Below are positions 16,008 through 24,000 of a stretch of DNA of 31,982 nucleotides, piece after piece (within the stretch, counting starts at the first letter, position 1; every line of letters begins with the position of its first letter). The notes beneath the pieces were generated by a model, which did no database searches, was not told the origin of the DNA, and worked only from the letters and a program-made list of their open reading frames with translations. This DNA comes from DAIUCA01 sp964613675 (GTDB lineage: Bacteria > Pseudomonadota > Gammaproteobacteria > Competibacterales > Competibacteraceae), in NCBI GenBank assembly GCA_964613675.1, contig CAZTIH010000017.1, positions 1 to 31,982 on the forward strand, read 5' to 3'. Both the position numbers and the translations under genes were made by a program.

Positions 16008-17990
16008 ATGATTTATCGTTATTTTTTTTTATTATCGACACTCATCTTCTTTAACTTTCCCAGTCGCGCTGACCCAATCACGCTCAATCTACGAGAAGCC
16101 GATATTGCCGTACTGATTGCAACAGTTTCAGAAGTGACGGGGAAAAATTTCGTGGTCGATCCTAGGGTGCGGGGCAAGGTCAGCGTGATTTCGGCCAATC
16201 CTTTAGAACCCGATGCACTATACGAAGTGTTCCAATCGGTATTAGCGGTCTATGGTTTTGCAGCGATTCCCGGTAATCAAGTGATTCGCATTGTGCCTAA
16301 CGCGGCTGCCAAACAGGAACCAATCGCATTAATCGACACTCCCCAGGGTTTTGGCGGCGAAGATGAACTCATCACCCGCATTGTGCAGGTACAACATGCG
16401 CAAGCCGGCGCACTGGCCGCTCTGTTACGCCCCCTCATACCGCCGACGGGCCACATTGCTGCGTACGGTCAAAGCAATACCTTAGTGATTGCCGATAAAG
16501 CGGCGAATGTCGAACGGTTGGTCGGGATAATTCGGCGGGTTGATCAATCTAGTGCTGAAACCACCGAAATCATCCCGTTAAGACATGCGGCGGCGGCCGA
16601 GATTGTCCGTTTATTGACCCAGTTAGAACAGGGAAGACGCACAAATATAGGGCAAGCCTCAGAAGGAAGCACGGTCTCTGCGCCACAATTGCTCGCCGAT
16701 GATCGCACGAACAGCGTGTTATTAAGTGGGCCAGCGATAGAACGACTACGGTTACGCACATTAATTGTGCACCTAGATACCCCCACCGAGATTAGTGGTA
16801 GTACACAAGTAATTTATCTGAAGTTTGCGCGAGCCGCCGATTTAGTCCCGCTTCTGACGGGGATTCCCCAATCGCCTCCTTCAGAATCGACAACGACGAG
16901 TTCTCCCCCGCAAACGCCCTTCCTCGTTCAAGCCGATAATGCGACGAATGCCCTAGTTATTACGGCTCCCCCTGACCAGTTAGCCGTCATGCGACAGATC
17001 ATCGCACAACTCGATATTCGCCGTGCCCAAGTTCTAGTAGAAGCCGTGATTGCAGAAGTTTCGACACAACGAGTGGCAGAACTTGGCGTGCAGTGGGCAT
17101 TGGACGGTACGCGAGCGGGATTTGGTGCGGGGGCCGTAAATTTTGACGTCGGCAGCTTATCGTTGGGTCAAATCGCACAAGTGTTGCTTTCAGAACAAAT
17201 TCCTGCGGGGGCTCCAGCTTCGGCGGCGTTAGCCCTCGGTTCGACGCGAGGAAATACGCGCTTTGGACTTCTGCTATCTGCCCTAAACAGTGATGCAGAT
17301 ACCAATATCCTCTCTACTCCAACCCTGTTGACCCTAGACAATGCAGAAGCAGAAATCATCGTAGGTCAGAATGTGCCTTTCGTGACCGGTAGCTTTACCC
17401 CTGGGGGGGGCAATGCGTTTCAGAACCCTTTTCAAACCATTGAGCGACAAGATGTCGGGTTAAAACTCAAGATTCGGCCACAAATTACCGAAGGCAACAC
17501 GATCCAGTTACAGATCGAACAAGAGGTATCGAATGTCGTCCCCAGTGCAACGGCCCTCGCCCAGGGTCCCACGACAAACGTTCGCACGATTAAAACCAAT
17601 GTACTCGTCGAGGATGGTCAAATTTTGATTCTGGGGGGGTTAATTGATGACGACTTCCAACAAGCCGAGCAGAATGTCCCTGGCCTCAGCCAAGTTCCGA
17701 TTGTCGGGCAACTTTTTCGCAGTCGGCGCGCCAGTCGCAACCAACGACAACTGATGGTGTTCATTCATCCGACGATTCTGCGCGATGGATTAGAAGCGAC
17801 CGCCCGTACCAACGACAAATACGAGTTCCTGCGAGAACGCCAGGGGGAAGCGCGTCAACGACCCGATGGCTTGTTGCCTCAAGCGGATAGCCCGCAATTG
17901 CCGCCACCAGAGACGGTTTACCAACAGCGTTCCTTTATTTCGGCACCGCGCACGTGGTCAGACGGGGATCGAGGGGGAGGCAATCGGTAA
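16008..17990 (+). CDS. gspD: Type II secretion system secretin GspD
   Basis: GspD forms the outer-membrane channel of the T2SS. The 660-residue product starts with a signal peptide (cleavage probably after FPSRA, about residue 21). The N0 domain opens with ITLNLREADIAVLIATVSE, followed by three N-type domains containing IIRRVDQSS and DIRRAQVLVEAVIAEVS. The secretin core from about residue 350 contains NVPFVTGSF, QDVGLKLKIRPQI and the C-terminal VPIVGQLFRSRRASRNQRQLM segment. A Ser/Thr/Pro-rich insertion near residues 287-305 lies within the N3 domain, a usual place for variation. It converges on uvrC with only 7 nt between the stops and no hairpin there. Confidence 0.96.
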   Translation: MIYRYFFLLSTLIFFNFPSRADPITLNLREADIAVLIATVSEVTGKNFVVDPRVRGKVSVISANPLEPDALYEVFQSVLAVYGFAAIPGNQVIRIVPNAAAKQEPIALIDTPQGFGGEDELITRIVQVQHAQAGALAALLRPLIPPTGHIAAYGQSNTLVIADKAANVERLVGIIRRVDQSSAETTEIIPLRHAAAAEIVRLLTQLEQGRRTNIGQASEGSTVSAPQLLADDRTNSVLLSGPAIERLRLRTLIVHLDTPTEISGSTQVIYLKFARAADLVPLLTGIPQSPPSESTTTSSPPQTPFLVQADNATNALVITAPPDQLAVMRQIIAQLDIRRAQVLVEAVIAEVSTQRVAELGVQWALDGTRAGFGAGAVNFDVGSLSLGQIAQVLLSEQIPAGAPASAALALGSTRGNTRFGLLLSALNSDADTNILSTPTLLTLDNAEAEIIVGQNVPFVTGSFTPGGGNAFQNPFQTIERQDVGLKLKIRPQITEGNTIQLQIEQEVSNVVPSATALAQGPTTNVRTIKTNVLVEDGQILILGGLIDDDFQQAEQNVPGLSQVPIVGQLFRSRRASRNQRQLMVFIHPTILRDGLEATARTNDKYEFLRERQGEARQRPDGLLPQADSPQLPPPETVYQQRSFISAPRTWSDGDRGGGNR

Positions 17991-17997
17991 AACTTAT

Positions 17998-19812
17998 CTA
18001 GGCTTCGTGTAACGCATCGTAAATTCGCTGAGCAAGCGCCTGATTGATGCCGCGAATACTGGCCAAGTCTTCGATTCCAGCACGCTTTAATCCCTGTAAC
18101 CCGCCAAACTGTTTCAGAAGTTGTTGACGACGTTTAGGCCCAATGCCTTCGATGCCTTCCAACGGCGACTCATTCCGCGTTTTTGCGCGACGCTGGCGAT
18201 GCCCCGTAATGGCAAACCGATGGGCTTCGTCTCGCACCTGTTGTATCAGATGGAGGGCCGGATGATCTGAACCCAGTTCGATGGGGACGGCTTGATGGGG
18301 CAAATGCAAGAGTTCACGCCCCACGATACGTTCTGCTCCCTTGGCCACACCTACGACAAAAATCGTCGATATTTGCAAATCATTTAACACTGTAACAGCT
18401 TGATTTAATTGACCTAATCCCCCATCAATTAATAATAAATCAGGCAACGAGGTTTGTTCGTTGAGGGCGCGGGTGAACCGCCGAGTAAGAGCTTGGTGCA
18501 TGGCGGCATAATCATCTCCTGGGACGATATTCTGAATGTTGTACCGTCGATAATCGGATTTTTGCGGCCCCTCCTGGTTGAAGACGACGCAAGCGGCGAT
18601 GGTTGCTTCTCCCAATGTGTGACTAATATCGAAACACTCGATGCGTTGGGGAATATTTGGCAAATCAAGAACTTGCTGTAAAGCACTTAACCGTTGTCGC
18701 AATCCAGATCGGGTCGCCAACTGGGTTTTCAGCGCTAACGACGCATTCCGCGCGGCCATTTCCTGCCATTTAGCTCGTTCACCACGTACCTGTGATAACA
18801 ACTCAATTTTACGCCCTCGGCGGTCGCTGAACGCAGCGGTCAACAACGCGGCTTCAGAAAGGGGGCGATCCACAATAATCTGATGAGGTATTGGGTGTTG
18901 TGCGTAGTATTGGCTCAAAAATGCCGTTAACAGCTCATCGAGATCGGCCCCCTCGGGAATGGTCGGAAAAAAGGCTTTATTTCCCAATAACTGGCCGTCA
19001 CGGAAATAAAACACCTGTACGCAAGCGGTATCAGCAGTGAGTTCTGCCGCCACAACATCTACTTCGCCCTGACCTTCGCGGCTGACATATTGACGTTCTT
19101 GAATACGCCGTAGCTGTGCAATCTGATCGCGTAAACGAGCGGCTTCCTCAAAGGCGAGGTTTGCAGAGGCGACCTCCATGCGAGCAACTAAATCATTGAT
19201 TACAATAGAACTTTTTCCTTCCAGAAAAGCCACTGCATTCGCCACGTCTTGCTGATAATTTTCTGTAGAGATGAGTTGCGTACATGCAGCAGAACATCGC
19301 TTCATCTGATGTTGCAGACAGGGCCGAGAGCGATTCCGAAAAACGCTATCTTCACATAGACGCAACTTAAAGGCTTTTTGTAGATGTTCGAGGGTCTCTC
19401 GAACCGCCGCCGTGCTGGGATAAGGGCCAAAGTAGCGCCCAGCCGACCGTTTTGCTCCACGATAAAACCGCAGCCTTGGAAAATTTCCCGAGGTCAACTG
19501 GATGTAGGGATAACCTTTGTTGTCTCGCAGCAACACATTAAATCGGGGTTGATGGCGTTTAATTAAGGTGCTTTCGAGCAATAACGCCTCGCCTTCCGTA
19601 TGCGTTATGGTCACATCAATGCTTGCAATGAGTTGCACGAGACGGCGGGTTTTGGCCGAAGGATGATGACCGCGAAAATAACTCGACACGCGATTTTTAA
19701 GATTGCGTGCTTTACCGACATACAGCAGTTCGCCGTGAACATCGCGCATTTGATATACGCCAGGCAACGTAGTGAGTTGGGCGACAAAAGCCGACGCATC
19801 AAACGAGGCCAT
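17998..19812 (-). CDS. uvrC: Excinuclease ABC subunit UvrC
   Basis: UvrC makes both incisions in nucleotide excision repair. The 604-residue product has all expected parts: the GIY-YIG 3' nuclease domain (about 15-95, with GVYQMRDVHGELLYVGKARN and the catalytic Glu in LLLESTLIKRHQPRFN), a Cys-containing segment CLQHQMKRCSAAC, the UVR motif (about 200-235) that binds UvrB, the RNase H-like 5' nuclease domain (about 395-520, with ECFDISHTLGEATIAA and LLLIDGGLGQLNQA), and two helix-hairpin-helix motifs at the C-terminus. The start at 19812 leads directly into the conserved N-terminus; the ribosome binding site is weak. It lies 27 nt after the AmpE/CbiB-like gene on the same strand. Confidence 0.97.
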   Translation of the reverse strand: MASFDASAFVAQLTTLPGVYQMRDVHGELLYVGKARNLKNRVSSYFRGHHPSAKTRRLVQLIASIDVTITHTEGEALLLESTLIKRHQPRFNVLLRDNKGYPYIQLTSGNFPRLRFYRGAKRSAGRYFGPYPSTAAVRETLEHLQKAFKLRLCEDSVFRNRSRPCLQHQMKRCSAACTQLISTENYQQDVANAVAFLEGKSSIVINDLVARMEVASANLAFEEAARLRDQIAQLRRIQERQYVSREGQGEVDVVAAELTADTACVQVFYFRDGQLLGNKAFFPTIPEGADLDELLTAFLSQYYAQHPIPHQIIVDRPLSEAALLTAAFSDRRGRKIELLSQVRGERAKWQEMAARNASLALKTQLATRSGLRQRLSALQQVLDLPNIPQRIECFDISHTLGEATIAACVVFNQEGPQKSDYRRYNIQNIVPGDDYAAMHQALTRRFTRALNEQTSLPDLLLIDGGLGQLNQAVTVLNDLQISTIFVVGVAKGAERIVGRELLHLPHQAVPIELGSDHPALHLIQQVRDEAHRFAITGHRQRRAKTRNESPLEGIEGIGPKRRQQLLKQFGGLQGLKRAGIEDLASIRGINQALAQRIYDALHEA

Positions 19813-19839
19813 AATAATTTAACCTTGTAACTCAATGAG

Positions 19840-20613
19840 TTAGTAAAAAAGCCTAAACAACGCTTGGGAACACAAGGTCAGTAGTAAAAAAAGGCCATAA
19901 GTTCGCCCGATGGCGGCGATCATCACGTTGGCATCTCCTACACGAGGTAATCGCCCACTCTCTTCAGGCGCAAAAGCCACTCCGGTCACCGCTGACAATA
20001 CGGGGATAGGATGGGAAAATTGACTGGACAGTTGCCAGACATTTCTTGGATCAATCGCCAAACAGTACAAGACGGTTGCCCCCCACTGTAACGGACGGTG
20101 GACAACTTCAAATAGTTTGTTAACAGCGCAACCGTGATACTGATAGCGATGACTATGGGTAGGCCATTGTTCCGCCAAATCTCGTATCAAGCGATAAAGC
20201 AAGGCCAACACCACTCCTCCGACAGCAAAAATCATGAGTGGAATGAGATGGCGAACACTACGACGAAGCGTCCAACGGTAAAATTTCTGTAAATCGACAT
20301 GCGGTTCGTCAGAAAGTCGACGCCATTGTCCCACGGCTTTTTTCGCATCTGCCCCGCCATCCCAGAGCGCCCACAGCAGTAGTAAATTAAACCAACTGCG
20401 CGTTAGCGGTTCGGAAGTCAACCAGAAGGCGATGATCAGACAGGGAAACACGACACAAAGCGCTATCCAGACGCCGTACCAGAATTGGTAAGTTGGTGAA
20501 AAATGGCGAGAGATGCCCACAAAAAAGCGGCGTTGAATGCGAAATGTGGTAGGCCACATCCAATTCAACGCCATCGCTACTATACAAATCGCCGCCGTCT
20601 CAAGTATCTGCAT
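19840..20613 (-). CDS. AmpE/CbiB-superfamily integral membrane protein
   Basis: A 257-residue membrane protein with about four to five hydrophobic segments (near 3-15, 45-67, 77-87, 125-145 and the C-terminus). The central part, LLYRLIRDLAE followed by HRYQYHGCAVNKLFEVVHRP, resembles the segment shared by AmpE and the cobalamin protein CbiB/CobD, in which a tyrosine/glycine loop precedes an amphipathic helix. The characteristic CbiB N-terminus (DPPRLPHPV) is absent and the protein is shorter than CbiB (about 310-320), so AmpE-like is the better fit. Nearby cob genes on the same strand make a cobalamin role worth testing, but a 382-bp gap and a transglycosylase gene separate them. Function is not certain. 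Confidence 0.5.
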   Translation of the reverse strand: MQILETAAICIVAMALNWMWPTTFRIQRRFFVGISRHFSPTYQFWYGVWIALCVVFPCLIIAFWLTSEPLTRSWFNLLLLWALWDGGADAKKAVGQWRRLSDEPHVDLQKFYRWTLRRSVRHLIPLMIFAVGGVVLALLYRLIRDLAEQWPTHSHRYQYHGCAVNKLFEVVHRPLQWGATVLYCLAIDPRNVWQLSSQFSHPIPVLSAVTGVAFAPEESGRLPRVGDANVMIAAIGRTYGLFLLLTLCSQALFRLFY

Positions 20614-20696
20614 AAAACGACAACTATTGATCCAGATTAAGATTTACAGCCGGGAACGAGGGGACGGCAAAGCTCACATCGCCCTCCTATCGCTCC

Positions 20697-21386
20697 TTAA
20701 CTATCTTCGCCGACTCTCTTTAACCGCCGATAGAATCGCATAACTTTCTGATGGTAGTTTCGACTATTTCCACTGTAGCGACGTAAGGCCCGATCTAAAT
20801 TGCCATTGCTACCGCGCAGATATTCATCGAGAATTTTTGAACCCGTAGCGATATTTTTTCGAGGATTAAACAGCGCTTGTATTCCGCCAATGGCCTGCAC
20901 TTTACGCGGATGGGCACGTGGCAACACCTGCATTAAGCCCCTAGCCCCTTGGGAACTCACCGCTTGCGGTCTGAAAGTCGATTCTGCCGCGATAATGGCC
21001 AGGATTAACTCGGGCGCTAAATCGTGTTGTGCGCCGTTAATAAAGGCTTCTCGAACGATCTCGGTAGCCATCTCCCGCTGCACACGATAAGTGCTCGAAA
21101 TATGTGCCGCCAAATCGCGCTGTCTGTTAGCTTCATCGGTTCCTCGGTTTGTAGAGGCCGAAGCAACGACAACAACTTCATCAGAAGTGGTTTCTACAGC
21201 AGCAGGTGGTGAAACATTCTGGCGGGCGGCCACTTCTGCCTGTAATGGGGCCCCAAGCTGCAAAACTGTGACCGTAGAATCCGTCAATAAAGGCAAGGCT
21301 GAGACAGGTTGAAACGCTACAGATAAAGAGATGACTAGGGCACTTATTGCGGCATGATTGGCACTGTTACAAAAAACCTGCTTCAT
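20697..21386 (-). CDS. Lytic transglycosylase, SLT domain
   Basis: This is probably a secreted or lipid-free periplasmic murein lytic transglycosylase that cleaves the MurNAc-GlcNAc bond. The 229-residue product has an N-terminal signal peptide (about 1-30, ending QPVSA). A Val/Ala/Thr/Ser-rich linker follows to about residue 90. The C-terminal SLT (goose-lysozyme-like) domain contains APELILAIIAAESTF with the catalytic Glu at about 135, then the AVSSQGARGLMQVLPRA motif and NIATGSKILDEYL. The final DRALRRYSGNSRNYHQKVMRFY matches the usual end of the family. A GGAG ribosome binding site precedes the ATG. It may share a transcript with the two genes after it. Confidence 0.88.
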   Translation of the reverse strand: MKQVFCNSANHAAISALVISLSVAFQPVSALPLLTDSTVTVLQLGAPLQAEVAARQNVSPPAAVETTSDEVVVVASASTNRGTDEANRQRDLAAHISSTYRVQREMATEIVREAFINGAQHDLAPELILAIIAAESTFRPQAVSSQGARGLMQVLPRAHPRKVQAIGGIQALFNPRKNIATGSKILDEYLRGSNGNLDRALRRYSGNSRNYHQKVMRFYRRLKRVGEDS

Positions 21387-21528
21387 GTTGACACTCCGTT
21401 TTATTAATTTAGAGGAACCCCTGAATGGGTGTTGAGTGCGGTACTACTGATGCGAGTAGGGGGCTCGACGGGGCTGTTAAAAAGAGTAAAGCCTAATTTT
21501 TACACTCACTTCAGGGAAGTAGTTGACG

Positions 21529-21559
21529 GAAAAGCTGCAAATTCAAGCGAAAAGCTGCA
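21529..21559. repeat. Two direct repeats GAAAAGCTGCA, 20 bp apart
   Basis: GAAAAGCTGCA occurs at 21529-21539 and 21549-21559, a start-to-start distance of 20 bp or about two helical turns. The pair lies 143-173 bp upstream of the lytic transglycosylase start, on the leader side of the putative promoter at 21583-21611. Such spacing suits two regulator molecules bound on the same face of the DNA. Confidence 0.45.
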
Positions 21560-21582
21560 CTTTTTTCACAAAGCATGAACAA

Positions 21583-21611
21583 GATATAACTTATAAAGGG
21601 TCATGAGGCAA
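21583..21611 (-). promoter_or_regulatory. Putative sigma-70 promoter for the lytic transglycosylase gene
   Basis: On the - strand, TTGCCT (21606-21611) is separated by 17 bp from TATATC (21583-21588), four of six matches in each box. Transcription would start near 21575 and give a leader of about 190 nt that contains the two direct repeats. This is a pattern match only. Confidence 0.3.
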
Positions 21612-21768
21612 ATGCGTAGTCATCGCAGTGCTATGTTTTGCGAAACTAGGGATCTTTTAGTGAAAGTTAACTGAACAGCGGCAAGTTGATTTTTTAGTAA
21701 AATGACGGTTTTTAATTTAATTGGGTCAACCCATAAAAACAGCAAAATACACTATAAAAAGTAACTGT

Positions 21769-22403
21769 TTAGGGCAGTACCCCGTCATGAAAGATCAATA
21801 CGGGTGTCGTCGTTTCAAACGACTTATCCCGAAATACGCACACGCGGCTGATCGATGCGTAAGGCACTTCAATGCGCCACATATAATTTAGTGGCATTCC
21901 AAGAATATGGCACAGTAACAGGCGAATGACGCCTCCATGCGCCACCAACAACACGTGTTTGCCTTCATAGTCTGCTAATAATTGTGTCCATGCAGTAATT
22001 ACGCGCTGTTGAACTCCCAATATGGGTTCAGCTTTGGGAGGTAAGGCATTCAAGGGGTCGCGAAAATAGGCATCGAGCTGTCGCGGTTGTTCGGCTTCGA
22101 GATCGGCAATGGTTTTCCCTTCCCAGTCGCCAAAACTCATTTCCCTAAAATAATCAACTATCTGCAACGCAATTTGCTGTTCAGTGGCCAGTGCATGGGC
22201 GAATTCTGCGCAACGGCGAAGTGGCGAGGAAACCATCTGTTGCCAAGGACAGGTTGACGGAACTTTGGAGCGCATCTGCTGCCATCCAAGCTCGCTCAAC
22301 GGATCGTCTAAANNNNNNNNNNATCCCCGCGAAATTTGCGACCCCCTAGCGGTTCGCCATGACGCATCAGATCAATAGTTGTCGTGGTTTCAGAGATGTT
22401 CAT
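21769..22403 (-). CDS. cobC: Alpha-ribazole phosphatase-like (histidine phosphatase), interrupted by an assembly gap
   Basis: This histidine phosphatase superfamily protein is probably the alpha-ribazole-5'-phosphate phosphatase of lower-ligand synthesis. The N-terminal exon-like part before the gap (22323-22403) encodes 27 residues with the catalytic RHGEPLGGRKFRG. The part after it includes LDDPLSELGW, SSPLRRCAEFA, the acidic EMSFGDWEGKTIADLE and the second catalytic His in LLVAHGGVIRLLL. The ATG at 22403 overlaps cobT by 14 nt. With exactly 10 N the frame breaks; an intact gene needs a gap of 2 mod 3 bases. Homology suggests few residues are missing, so the break is most likely an assembly artefact. 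Context with cobT and cobU supports the assignment. Confidence 0.8.
22313..22322. other. Assembly gap (10 N) in cobC
   Basis: A run of 10 N lies inside cobC. Reading on both sides shows the true missing length is not 10 if the gene is intact, because the frames do not join. Ten is probably an arbitrary placeholder. Confidence 0.95.
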
Positions 22404-23427
22404 CAACAGAGGCTTCTGCAAAAGTGGCCATCTCATTTAATAATGCGCAAGCCGCACAAATCAACGGCCAAGCCATTAATGCACCTGTCCCTTCCCCTAA
22501 GCGCATTTCCAAATTTAACAAGGGCTTAGCCCCAAGTGCTTGCTCAACTAATTTGGCGCCAGGTTCAGCCGATTGGTGCGCGTAAATGAGCCAATCCGCA
22601 ACCTTGGGCTGTAATTTTACCGCACACAACGCAGCCGTTAAAGCAATAAACCCATCAACTAAACAAGGCACACTTTTTTGAGCTGCCTGTAAGTAAGCCG
22701 CTGTCAATGCGGCAATTTCAAAGCCCCCTAGCATAGTGAGTGCATCGAGTGGATTTTGGGGACAATGAAGATTAAGTGCTTGTTGTACAATGAAAATCTT
22801 CCGTTTAATTCCCGCCGTATCTAAACTACTTCCAGGGCCGACCAATTCATGCGCGGGCCGCTGGAGGAGCGCACTCGCTAGGGCCGCCGCCGAGGCCGTG
22901 TTCCCTATGCCCAATTCTCCCAACAACAAAACATTTACACCTTCAGAAATCGCACGATTAACCGCCGAAATTCCCGCTTGAAAACAGCTTTCTCGCTGGC
23001 TTGAGGTCATTGCTGGCGCATACGCAAAATGATTTGTTTGTTTTGATACAATATCATTGTGCACCCCGAAAAGCTGTGAAGAGACCGGCGATACCGTCCC
23101 CAAATTGATGACCTCAAGTGGAATTTCAAAAGCGCGACTTAGGACACTACATGCCGCCCCGCCATCGGCGATATTCGCGATCATTTGGGCCGTTACAGTT
23201 TGCGGATAAGCCGCAGTATCGACCGCACATCCATGATCCGCAGCGAAAATCAATAACTTACCCGTAGGTTGTGGACACTCACTCGCAAGTGCAGACGCCA
23301 AATAAATGGAGAGCGTCTCCAACCGCCCTAATGCGCCTGAAGGCTTTGTCAAACGCTGTTGTCGATGATGCGCGGCAAGTGAATGGGACAGACTCAAAGG
23401 GGGGCTATCCTCAAATAAACCTTTCAT
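22390..23427 (-). CDS. cobT: Nicotinate-nucleotide--dimethylbenzimidazole phosphoribosyltransferase
   Basis: CobT activates the lower base of cobalamin, joining 5,6-dimethylbenzimidazole (or another base) to the ribose phosphate of nicotinate mononucleotide to give alpha-ribazole phosphate. The 345-residue length is typical. Conserved segments are KPSGALGRLETLSIYLA near the N-terminus, LIFAADHGCA, LLLGELGIGNTASAAALA, LTMLGGFEIAALTAAY, LVDGFIALTAAL and the catalytic-Glu motif RLGEGTGA near the C-terminus. It starts 6 nt downstream of the cobU stop and its end overlaps cobC by 14 nt, so cobU, cobT and cobC form one operon on the - strand. Confidence 0.96.
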   Translation of the reverse strand: MKGLFEDSPPLSLSHSLAAHHRQQRLTKPSGALGRLETLSIYLASALASECPQPTGKLLIFAADHGCAVDTAAYPQTVTAQMIANIADGGAACSVLSRAFEIPLEVINLGTVSPVSSQLFGVHNDIVSKQTNHFAYAPAMTSSQRESCFQAGISAVNRAISEGVNVLLLGELGIGNTASAAALASALLQRPAHELVGPGSSLDTAGIKRKIFIVQQALNLHCPQNPLDALTMLGGFEIAALTAAYLQAAQKSVPCLVDGFIALTAALCAVKLQPKVADWLIYAHQSAEPGAKLVEQALGAKPLLNLEMRLGEGTGALMAWPLICAACALLNEMATFAEASVDEHL

Positions 23428-23433
23428 TTGGTA

Positions 23434-23943
23434 TCACTTTAGTTGTAACGGCAATCCAGCCGTCATCATCCATACTTCATCACAAATTTCAGCGACTTTC
23501 TGATTAAGCCAGCCCGCTTCATCGACGAACCGACGCGCCAGCGCATTCATCGGTATTACGCCTAATCCCACCTCATTACTCACCAAGATCACCTCGTTAT
23601 GGGTATTTGCCAGCACATTTAGCAATAATTTTTGTTGTTCTTGCAATACTTTGTCTTTAGAAAGCAACAAATTGGTCAACCAAAGCGTCAAGCAATCTAC
23701 GATCAGATAATTTTGAGACTTCTGTTGAGCTTCCAACACAGCAGCAAGGTAAATAGGCGCTTCAATCGTTTGCCAATGTGACGGCCGTTCGGCTCGATGG
23801 CGTGCGATTCGGGACTGCATTTCGGGATCATCCGAGACTTGAGCAGTCGCAATAAAGATGACTTCCTTCATTGAACGCATCGCTTGTTGTTGCGCCCAGC
23901 GGCTTTTGCCCGAACGCATCCCCCCTAAAACCAAATGTTTCAT
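23434..23943 (-). CDS. cobU: Adenosylcobinamide kinase / adenosylcobinamide-phosphate guanylyltransferase
   Basis: CobU phosphorylates adenosylcobinamide and then transfers GMP from GTP, making the activated corrinoid that CobS joins to alpha-ribazole. The 169-residue product has the P-loop GGMRSGKS at about 7-14, IATAQVSDDPEMQSRIARHR, a central LIVDCLTLWLTNLL (Walker B-like) and the VSNEVGLGVIP motif. All are standard for bifunctional CobU. It is the first gene of the - strand cob operon and is divergent from gspE, with only 57 bp between the starts; that is too short to contain a cobalamin riboswitch of normal size. cobS is not found in the window. Confidence 0.96.
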   Translation of the reverse strand: MKHLVLGGMRSGKSRWAQQQAMRSMKEVIFIATAQVSDDPEMQSRIARHRAERPSHWQTIEAPIYLAAVLEAQQKSQNYLIVDCLTLWLTNLLLSKDKVLQEQQKLLLNVLANTHNEVILVSNEVGLGVIPMNALARRFVDEAGWLNQKVAEICDEVWMMTAGLPLQLK

Positions 23944-24000
23944 CTACGAAAAGACTCTTTTGAGGCAAACTGTAAAGTCTAATGTTGAGGTAAGTGATAA

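Larger units (their letters stand above)
21387..21768. other. 382-bp non-coding stretch between cobC and the transglycosylase gene
   Basis: No credible ORF is visible on either strand; the longest ATG readings are about a dozen codons. It is more A+T-rich than its neighbours. It holds the putative promoter and two direct repeats listed separately, and a short inverted repeat TGGGT-ca-ACCCA at 21722-21733 downstream of the cobC stop. The repeat is followed on the - strand by an A+T-rich but not T-only run, so it is at best a weak terminator. A small RNA here cannot be excluded. Confidence 0.6.

Noticed and set aside
18454..18883. Plus-strand open frames opposite uvrC
   Set aside because: They are antisense shadows of conserved UvrC domains and lack start signals.
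21434..21442. GAGTGCGGT, one base from the Pasteurellaceae uptake sequence AAGTGCGGT
   Set aside because: I noticed only this one near match, so it is chance; the enriched word in this window is TTCWGAA.
21722..21733. TGGGT-ca-ACCCA as a terminator for cobC
   Set aside because: Five-base arms without a clean T-run; too weak to call as a terminator.
22184..22378. Plus-strand open frame running through the N gap opposite cobC
   Set aside because: It depends on unknown bases and is antisense to conserved histidine phosphatase motifs.
23944..24000. Possible cobalamin riboswitch before cobU
   Set aside because: The divergent gap is only 57 bp, far shorter than a cobalamin riboswitch, and no B12-box-like segment is visible.
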